From: Massospora cicadina
Lineage: Eukaryota; Entomophthoromycota; Entomophthoromycetes; Entomophthorales; Entomophthoraceae
Direction: 5' to 3'
NCBI GenBank assembly: GCA_022478985.1
Contig: JAKSZP010000012.1
Location: forward strand, 1 to 64,000
DNA: 64,000 nucleotides
The position numbers and the translations under genes are program-made. The notes beneath the pieces were generated by a model. The model ran no database searches and was not told the origin of the DNA. It saw nothing but the letters and a program-made list of their open reading frames with translations. Positions 57,115 to 64,000 of the stretch are shown here, piece after piece; position 1 is the first letter of the stretch, and the number at the start of each line of letters is the position of its first letter.

Positions 57115-57900
57115 TGTTGGACAATTGGATGCACAACTAGTCAATAAGTATGTCTCAGTGAAGAATAGAACCTGACTTAATTAATAATAATCTTCATTAT
57201 AATCCTTTGCAGAATTGGTTAGATTAGTTTAATAATTTTACTCCAGGTATTTGACCAAATAGCTAAAATCGAGCTAATGAGGTTACTTTGAACCCTTAGT
57301 AAAATAGGATTACTGACTTGGAAGTCTTCCCAAGCACTTCCTTAAATTTAGTGCTACTACCCAAGAAAATTTTATTCATTTTTATAGACCTGAAGGGTGT
57401 ACCAGGGGATGAAAATATTTTACCAGCCAATCATCCACTAAGAAGTCTGGTAACTTGCCAAACTGAAAATAATATAATGATGTCTGATTGGAGAGATTAA
57501 ATCAAGATGTTACCACATGGTTACATTAACCATACCTTTGACCTAATACCCAAAATTCAGCCCTATCACTATGAAATGAATTTCAAGAGTTATGATAGGT
57601 AAAATCGTCATTTTATTAATTTGAGTTCCACACTGATTATCATGAATTCTCTTATATTCTACAATTAGCCTCAAAGAATCATAAGAATAGGAGATGTTAA
57701 TATTATAAGTACCACTTGCTTTGCCAGCTTAAACGAGATAATGTTTTAACCATTTTTACTAATAAAATTCACATTTTTTTATCTAATTTTACCTAAAAAT
57801 CTTAAAACATCAGTTGCTTTTTTAATACTCTGCGCCTGCTAATTTGGTGATTTCCTGTGCCAAAAGCACCTGAAAGCATCCAAAGTGCCAAATTCCAGCA
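57115..57900 (+). repeat. 3' LTR of Gypsy-3
   Basis: Starts TGTTGGACAATTGGATG directly after the polypurine tract and ends CCAAATTCCAGCA. Partner of 51203-51981. Confidence 0.85.
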
Positions 57901-57976
57901 ACTTTAAATGGTCCAACCCAAGATTGACCAACTTAATTTTTGTCTAGTGCCATGGTTGTCACAATAGCTACCTTAT

Positions 57977-58737
57977 AGGTGGACAATTAGATGTGAAACT
58001 TATTGATAAGAATGTCCTGGTGTTGAATCTTTCCAAAATATTGGAAAAACATCTTATTGCAACTCAGCTGAACAATCCTGATTGGGATAATACTTCTATC
58101 CCCATGCCTCGACCAAACTGCCTTAATGTCATTAATAAGGCTATATTAAGCCCTAGGGGGATTGGGAGACTCCTTCCAAGGACCTCCCACGCCCCAACTG
58201 CAATCTAATATAACTTCTTAAGCGGAAACAACCCCTTTTTAAAAACCTGAAGGGGTTCAGAAGAATAAAAATATTTTATCCGCCAGACACCACCTAGGAC
58301 CTCAGGTCATCAGATGAGGTGCCAATATTTTTAAGTGGTTTTATTGGATTGGATTATTAAATCCTTATCGCACAGATACATCTTATCTGTTATTGATCCA
58401 CCAACCAAATCAACTTAAGGGGAAGAGATTAATGAAAGTTTTGATAAGTCTGAACATCATATTTATTAGATGAGCTATCCTATGCTTGTGCCAAATCCTG
58501 TTGGACCTCCCGTTTTAGCCTCAAATTTCTTTAAATACAAGAGGTGATAATTTAATAGGAGTTTTTTGACCCTTTTCTAACTACTAATAAAATTTACTAC
58601 ATGCAAAATCTCTTTGTAATTAATTTCCCCCTAAAAGCCTTAATAGCAGCTGAGAGTTTCATCACTTATATAACTGCTAAACTTTTGAAATGTTGTGCAA
58701 AAGCACCTACAAGCATTACCCCACCAGGATTCCAACA
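57977..58737 (+). repeat. Solo LTR of the Gypsy-3 family
   Basis: GGACAATTAGATGTGAAACT near the start aligns with GGACAATTGGATGCACAACT of the Gypsy-3 3' LTR. AAAATATTTTATCCGCCAG and the terminal GTGCAAAAGCACCTACAAGC...GGATTCCAACA also match. CTTAT (57972-57976) and TTTAT (58738-58742) are a probable target duplication with one C/T change. No internal domain is attached, so it is a recombination product, only 76 bp from Gypsy-3. Confidence 0.7.
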
Positions 58738-59001
58738 TTTATCACCAATTTCAAAAGGTTGTAATAGTTGTCCCTCTTGATCTTCATATAATTTGGCCTT
58801 AAAATTTTATTTTAAGTATTGGCGTAGGCTGAGAATTTTAACCATATTGGTACTTTCATCAGGTTCTATAAACAATGTAAGGGCGTCATTTCTGAGCTTG
58901 GTTTAATAGCAGAATATCAAATACACAGCAAACAATCCTGACGTCCATAGAGAAGTTCAAAAGTAGATTTACTTGGTATTAATGATAGCTTAAATTATAT
59001 C

Positions 59002-59520
59002 TGTTAGAAAACTGGCGATTTAGTTAATAACCGCCATAAGGATTGCACAGGGTTAAGCCCACTGAGCAACAGACAGACAAAATAAGGATCGTTGGTATCC
59101 AAAATAACTTGGTAAATCTAATAAGAACACAAAGCAATAGCTTTGACAACACCACATAGTTTGGTGTAGTATATAATTAGCAGCCTTCTACTGCTGACTC
59201 CTCTTTTTTCCCTACTATCCACTCTCATTCTTCTATTCAACCAACCCTCTTCCTTCACTTCACGTTCTACTCATATCTTTGTTGTTTCTAGTCAGTTTCA
59301 ACCCATCAGCTTAATTACTCCCTATTCACTACAATTTTAGGGATTTCACCTCATAATTGAGACTCTTTGGAATTCACTTTTTTTTGCCAAGGTCTAATTG
59401 CTCAGCATCACTTAAATCAAATTTATTTATTATAATTATTTTGACCCAAACTTGACGGATAGCTTATAATCCGCCTTTAATTACTTAGGCTTATCATCTA
59501 GTCATATAAATTTCCCAACA
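59002..59520 (-). repeat. LTR of the Gypsy-1 family (probably a 3' LTR)
   Basis: 519 bp on minus: starts TGTTGGGAAATTTATATGAC at 59520 and ends CTAACA at 59002. It aligns with the solo LTR in copy A (GCGCAGGGTTTTACCCACTG there, GCACAGGGTTAAGCCCACTG here, plus strand) and with Gypsy-1. Upstream on minus (59521-59538) CAGTCAAGTGAGGTAA resembles the Gypsy-1 polypurine end AGTCAAAGGGGGGATAA, so this is likely a 3' LTR and not a solo one. Flanking pentamers do not match. Confidence 0.7.
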
Positions 59521-61150
59521 TTACCTCACTTGACTGTAAAAGCTCCCAAACCGCATATATGAACATTATCCAAATGTTCTATGAATTGTAACAACAAACA
59601 ATGCCAAAGACCCTGCTTATTTCATGCGATTATGAAACAGTACAGATGTGGGCGACCCAGCCAGAATTCCACTTTCCCAGTTCCCCCTTTCCCCAAGCTA
59701 TGAGGGAGTGGCAGAGATAGACGCTGTGACCCTCTTGGCCCAGGAGGAGCTCCTCCCCATATTCATCAGCATAAGGCATTCTTGCGTGCGCCCTACAGCA
59801 ATCTGGTGGCACAGTTACACTGAGGTGGGGAGTGGAGCAGGAGCCTTTCATTTAATGAAGCGGCACAGCTCCTGGTGGACGGCTTTAGACATCTAGTGCT
59901 TCCCCCTATCACCAAGTCTCATCCTGCAGTATTATCAGTCTGGCGGATGTTATGCTTTGTGTGATGGGTGTTAGCCAGCTGGTTGGGGTCCTTCCCCCAT
60001 ACTATAACTCACTTTCAGTCACTAGGGGTGAATTTGCAGAACAATTTCTCTGAACTGTATGCAATTCGGGGTTGCCCCAGCATTTTCAGCTCTTAATGCC
60101 AGTGACCCAGTCCTGTACCTCCCCATAAAATGGCACTCCTTAGGGGACATGGTTTTCTTCCTTCCAGTGGCGAGTTAGGATCAGTGATGTAACGGCACTG
60201 AGTGCCTGAGAGGGCCTGTCAAGAAGCATATTTAGTGAACGCTCCTTTCCCGCATGCATATCACAGCATGGATTACTTCCTGGTGGATCACCTGGCACTT
60301 GGCGTGACCTTTTTCACGAGCTGGAACCAATCACCTTATTTGCAGGCTCCCAATTCCATCCCCCTTCATTGCAACTCCTTGATATCCTGCAACTATCATT
60401 GAATATAGTTGTGGGCCTTTCCTTGATGGACAGGAGCTCATTTGCTTCAATTTTCTGTCCAAGTTGGAGCCTCTCTGACTTTTATCCTGGGCACCTAGTT
60501 CCCCATAATCTCACAGTTCAACCAACGTGACCTCTTCCCAATCCTTTGGTTTGTTGTCCCCTGTGCAGATACCAACCCCCTCGCCCCTGTAAATGCATCT
60601 TCCTCCTTCACCGCCAACCTGTGAAGAGTCCAGTGGAACTGAGCCAGCCTTGAAGCGGCAGAAAAGGAAGAAATATGGATCCAACCGGACAAAACACCAT
60701 TTCCACCACAAAAAGCAGAAGAAGCGAAGGGATCCTGAGATACCTGACCAAAAGTATGTTGTGCTTTTTTACCTATTAAACTCACTGTACTAAACATTTT
60801 GCCATTGTACATCATCCAATTTTATCATTAATATATTATTTGCAATTTGAACTTTAATTTATTTATTTGTTTTATTTGTTTTATTTTTTATTTTTCTCTA
60901 TCGCCATTATTGTTTATATGCCCTAAGGAACTTGACATGCACTCAATTGATAATCTGACCACTTTCTGGGCCCTTGATTGTGTAGGAATCCACATTAGAT
61001 TTCTCTATTGTCTCAAAAGTCCCAATACATATACTAGCCAACGTGTTACGCCGCCCAAACCCAAGCTGGTCGTTGAAGAGAACGCTCTCCACTAATGTGA
61101 ACTGGGGGAGTCAGTTACGCTTTGACTTATTGGTTTCATGATCTTTGATC
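59521..61150. other. Unrecognised region with coding-like plus-strand stretches
   Basis: The DNA is less AT-rich than its surroundings. Plus-strand open stretches 59648-59896, 60202-60402 and 60593-60793 have varied, protein-like composition (for example MDYFLVDHLALGVTFFTSWN). The last contains a strongly basic run, LKRQKRKKYGSNRTKHHF then HHKKQKKRRD, like a bipartite nuclear signal or RNA-binding tail. I could not assign a family. It may be the gag of an unrecognised element or a decayed host exon; it appears inserted between the integrase fragment at 61154-61411 and the LTR at 59002-59520. Confidence 0.35.
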
Positions 61151-61153
61151 TTT

Positions 61154-61411
61154 TTAAATCAGGCTGGATGAGTATGCTTCAGTCTGGAGCTTGATTAATG
61201 TGGATGTCAAAGTCGTCAAGTAGCATTGCAGATCTACTCCGCCAGTGTCCTCTACACAGGTATAAATTACTGCAGGCAGGGCGGGATGCTTTCCATAAAG
61301 CAGCCAAAAAGGACTTTTTTCGGTCATGGAATGATAACTGATGTTGTAGGTGAAAATGGCGAGGGGACATAAAAGTCCTGGGGTTTGTCCCCTGGGTGTT
61401 GACCGGGCCAT
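61154..61411 (-). pseudogene. Integrase fragment of a Gypsy-1-family element
   Basis: IFTYNISYHSMTEKSPFWLL then YGKHPALPAVIYTCVEDTGG aligns closely with Gypsy-1 FSYNISYHSSTGKSPFELLY then GRHPDLPALPYSCVKDTGG (about 30750-30860). The frame is open for 85 codons. It probably belongs to the same decayed minus-strand element as the LTR at 59002-59520, separated by about 1.6 kb of other sequence. Confidence 0.75.
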
Positions 61412-62200
61412 ATTCCCATTTCCGAGTAAAAAGGCACTAAAGAGGATGGATGTACCCCTTATTACTCAGAATGATCGCACTCATGTAGTAGATGAGCGCT
61501 GGGTAACAGCTCTCCCTCTTCAGATCCCGTTCCCAGTACCCACACTAACCTTGGTAGAACTGGTACAAGGAATCAATGAAATCTGCGCTGAGATCACTAA
61601 AATAAAATTGATCATAACCAATTCAAGTGACAATCTGCCCAATTCTCAGATTTTAAATAGTCAAAAAGGTATGAAGACTGATCTATTGTCCAGAATGCTC
61701 TACGGTTGCTATTTGATTAACATGACAATCTGTCAAGAGAGTGTCTGTAACTCTCTCATTCCCAGCAAGGTGATGTGGGATGCAAACCCACATTGCTAGG
61801 GAACTAGCCGTTAGGAGAATGGGAAGGAAGGCCCCTCAAATGGTGCCTGTGCAAAAGGAACCCCAGGTAAAGGTGTACAGCGCAACATAAAGTACCAGGT
61901 AAGTCAGAAACATTACAGGTTGAGTGGACCCCAGAGGGGAGTCCATAATCAAGTGCAACTTGGCGTCAGGGAGCTTGGGTGCCTCGATCTGGAGGGGACC
62001 TGGGCGGCCCAAGGGAGCATATGGTATTTTGGTAAATTGCGATAAAAGGTAGTGGCCCACATAGTTGAAAACCTCCTTAAAGAGGTCCACCACCAAGTTA
62101 GCCCAAGGAACCATTGGTAAAAACGTAAAATAATGGGTAAATTTATATAAAAAAGTCAACCAACAAGGAATGTTGGTCGCAAAAACATATTTAAAGTGGG
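61412..62200. other. No recognised gene; one 149-codon plus-strand open stretch
   Basis: An open frame at 61350-61799 (plus) starts antisense to the integrase fragment. It has no recognisable domain (VDERWVTALPLQIPFPVPTL; LVELVQGINEICAEITKIKL). Whether it is coding is not clear. 61800-62200 shows nothing recognised. Confidence 0.35.
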
Positions 62201-62209
62201 ATGGGGAAA

Positions 62210-62624
62210 TTCAGGTTCTGCGGAAGTGTGCCCAAGACTTGACACTTTAATAAACAGACGCTTCCGTCCATTTTGGTAAAATACACCAAAAGTGCCTTCA
62301 CTTGAGTATTTTATTGAAGCCGTATTCTACCCAAGCTTAAAACTTCATAGCTTGAGTGGGACTTGAACCCTTGATCTCCAATCAACCAAATCAAACCATC
62401 TTCATTTATAATGTAAATCGTTTGTTTTAAGGCCTGGGCTGAGATAAGAGGCTGGGCGTTTTTCACCCCATTAGTATCAACCTGGGCATGCTTGGCTTGC
62501 ACCCAGCGTTGATCTAAGGTGTGTTTCAGGTCAGGAAAAGCCTAAAGTTTCACCTTCTGGGCCTCCTGTCGCCCAGACTTGTCTTTAGCATCAGTTCCTA
62601 CTATAAAGTCATCCAACCAGGACA
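62210..62624 (-). repeat. LTR of a chromovirus related to Chr1 (minus strand)
   Basis: On minus it starts TGTCCTGGTTGGATGACTTT at 62624 and aligns with the Chr1 3' LTR for about 250 bp (AAAGACAAgtcwGgGCgaCAGGAGGCC region; TCACGCTGGGT-like GATCAACGCTGGGTGCAAGC). A purine run AGGAGGGGAGAGA lies just upstream, as in Chr1. The distal end is estimated. Confidence 0.6.
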
Positions 62625-62940
62625 CAATCAGAAAAATCTCTCCCCTCCTAAATCTGTCAAGCATCACCCCCAATGGGCAGCTTCCCACTAACAAATCAGG
62701 TGTTGCACCTGATGCAATGCCATTGACCAAATGAATGACCCAGCGACCAAGCATGGGTGGGTTGGGCGTCCCAAACCCGTTCCCAACCAAATTGGCCCAC
62801 CCCTATGTGGGGTGGCCTTGGGAGATTCCTGTCGCTCATTGGGCTAAACGCCATCACACCAACCGTCAGAAATGTAGTCAAGTATTGGTTTAGGCGTTTG
62901 AGGTTGAACCAACAGTGACTCAACCCACTATAAATTTTGT
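62625..62940 (-). pseudogene. 3' end of a chromovirus, upstream of its LTR
   Basis: The stretch TTGGGGGTGATGCTTGACAG before the purine run parallels GGAGGGGGGTGGAGCTCCAA of Chr1, so this is the segment between chromodomain and LTR. A possible chromodomain remnant reads LKRLNQYLTTF... (Chr1: VKRRLEYLVSW) but is not conclusive. Confidence 0.4.
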
Positions 62941-63320
62941 GATGACAATTCCCAAGGAACTAACCTGCCCATTCCCAAATAATTCGTCAGTTAGGTCGAA
63001 TTTTAGGGACCTGATCCAGCTTTGTTTTCCCCCAAATTGACTACTTTTTTTCAGTTGTATTGCACTGAAAAATTTGTTGGTCAATTTTTCTTTCCTAAAT
63101 TTCCAGTAAAAATTCTTCTCAAAAATTAGTTTTTACATGTTAAAAATTAAGCCGCCTTATCTGCTGATGTTCTCATACCCCTTTGGGTTAATGGCCATAT
63201 GCATCTGGTATATTTTTTTGTGGCTATATGAAATTCTGGCTCAATGGCAGATATTGGTGGAACTCTTTTCCGGTTCCATATTCGTCATATCAGCAGTAAT
63301 GCCTCAGGCATTCTGATTTG
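62941..63320. other. Gap, nothing recognised
   Basis: Sequence between the minus-strand chromovirus end and the plus-strand protease region. No feature supported. Confidence 0.35.
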
Positions 63321-64000
63321 CTGTTCAGATGCTCTGGCATCTGGGCTGGCAGGCCAGTCTAATTCTTACTTGCTGTCTGCCTAACATAACTGACCAACCA
63401 TTTTTCTTAGCTATTTCCCCCTTTCTCACGTGTATAGGCGCAGCAATGGTTTCTTCTTTCCTACTGAGCATGGTTGTAAAGAAATTTATCTCTGACCACA
63501 TTAGACCAACCACACTCAAGCCTCCGAAAACCATACCCCATAGTTGCTGCGACTATTTGCCCATTGGTTTCCCTGGATCCCACCACCATCTCTTTGGTAT
63601 TGCTGGATTCATCCACAACTACCAAAAAAGAGAACAGCGATTACTTCTTAGTACCCATGAAGATTAGCGCTGGTTCTCATCACGTCTCCTTTGAGGACCT
63701 GGTGGACACTGGAGCCGCGGGAAATTTTATGAGTGTTGAATTGGCACAACAAAAAAATTGGAAATTGATGCGGGCTCCTCAGTGATGGTTGCCTAATATG
63801 CTTATCAGCCCTCATATGTCATTTGCCAACTTGTACCTTTTTCAATCCACCAGTTCAGCTTCTGTGATCGCTTTTTGGCTATGCCAGACTTGGTGTTTCC
63901 GGTGATCTTAGGGGTGGGGTGGTGGCGTCAACAACATGCGAAGATTCATTTAGATTCTAATATGTTGTCATTTACCAATGATCATTTGGAGGGAGAATTC
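63321..64000 (+). pseudogene. Chromovirus protease region (runs off the window)
   Basis: The frame at 63564-63785 contains ENSDYFLVPMKISAGSHHVS then FEDLVDTGAAGNFMSVELAQ, a retropepsin with the active-site DTGA intact. It aligns with the degraded protease of Chr1 at about 4640-4770. A stop follows at 63783, with readable but frameshifted continuation (SSASVIAFWLCQTWCF) toward 64000. The preceding part (63329-63560) is probably the end of gag but has no recognisable knuckle. The rest of this element would lie beyond the window. Confidence 0.65.

Larger units (their letters stand above)
51203..57900 (+). mobile_element. Ty3/gypsy retrotransposon Gypsy-3, both LTRs present, inactive
   Basis: 6,698 bp with LTRs at 51203-51981 (779 bp) and 57115-57900 (786 bp), a primer-binding-site candidate TGGTTCTCACTACAG (51984-51998) and a polypurine tract CTTGAAGGGGGTAA (57101-57114). 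Flanks ACCTC (51198-51202) and ACTTT (57901-57905) could be a 5-bp target duplication with two C/T differences. Gag, protease, RT, RNase H and integrase follow in order; all are broken by stops. A solo LTR of the same family lies just downstream at about 57977-58737. Confidence 0.85.

Noticed and set aside
62340..62375. tRNA-like B box GGGTTCAAGTCCC (minus strand)
   Set aside because: It lies inside the chromovirus LTR, has no properly spaced A box or foldable cloverleaf, and the related Chr1 LTR lacks it. Likely chance.
1..64000. CRISPR array, prophage, operon or other bacterial system
   Set aside because: No regular spacer-repeat pattern and no bacterial-type coding; all recognisable proteins are eukaryotic transposable-element proteins.

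Overview
The window is eukaryotic DNA made almost entirely of mobile elements in various states of decay. No host protein gene, rRNA gene or intact tRNA gene was recognised. No bacterial gene organisation is present: no operons, no ribosome-binding sites, and no long open frames outside element remnants. The mix is L1/Tad-like LINEs with CCHC knuckles, Ty3/gypsy elements including a chromodomain-bearing chromovirus, tRNA-derived SINEs and a mariner relic. This fits a large TE-rich genome. An early-diverging or other TE-rich fungus is my best guess, mainly from the chromovirus integrase tail, but an animal or protist is not excluded.

Layout. 1-3.1 kb: two remnants (C, D) of a LINE-like element that carries only an ORF1/gag-like gene. 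3.6-4.2 kb: tandem monomers of about 160 bp, each with a TATA box. 4.4-9.3 kb: a decayed chromovirus (protease, RT, RNase H, integrase, chromodomain, 3' LTR) split by a fold-back mariner-derived element. 9.6-9.7 kb: a short SINE. 10.0-14.5 kb: two ORF1-only elements of about 1.9 kb, head to head (B on minus, A on plus); A contains a solo LTR with a perfect 5-bp target-site duplication (TSD). 15.0-20.2 kb: LINE-1 of this window, with ORF1, endonuclease, RT and C-terminal knuckle. 22.9-32.3 kb: an ORF1-only element (E) split by a 7.8-kb Ty3/gypsy element, Gypsy-1. 33.3-39.6 kb: LINE-2, interrupted by a 1.1-kb LTR-like insertion. 39.7-43.0 kb: a truncated Gypsy-4. 43.6-49.6 kb: Gypsy-2 on the minus strand with both LTRs. 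49.9-50.2 kb: a SINE with a perfect 17-bp TSD. 51.2-57.9 kb: Gypsy-3 with both LTRs, followed by a solo LTR of its family and an LTR of the Gypsy-1 family. 59.5-64 kb: a mosaic of integrase, chromovirus LTR and chromovirus protease fragments plus unrecognised sequence.

The most interesting result is a parasitic hierarchy. LINE-1 of this window, the ORF1-only elements (three of them clearly) and both tRNA-headed SINEs end in the same 3' motif, roughly GTCCgTCCCCTGGTCAGCnTACCTCA followed by an A/T-rich tail. That motif is probably the landing signal for one LINE reverse transcriptase. The ORF1-only elements resemble the 'half-L1' (HAL1) concept of mammals but look like an independent case. They keep the gag-like RNA-binding protein and have discarded the endonuclease and RT.

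Nothing here looks currently active. Six of seven reverse transcriptases have lost the catalytic YXDD/FADD box, and several losses are D-to-N changes at a former CpG, which points to decay of methylated cytosines.
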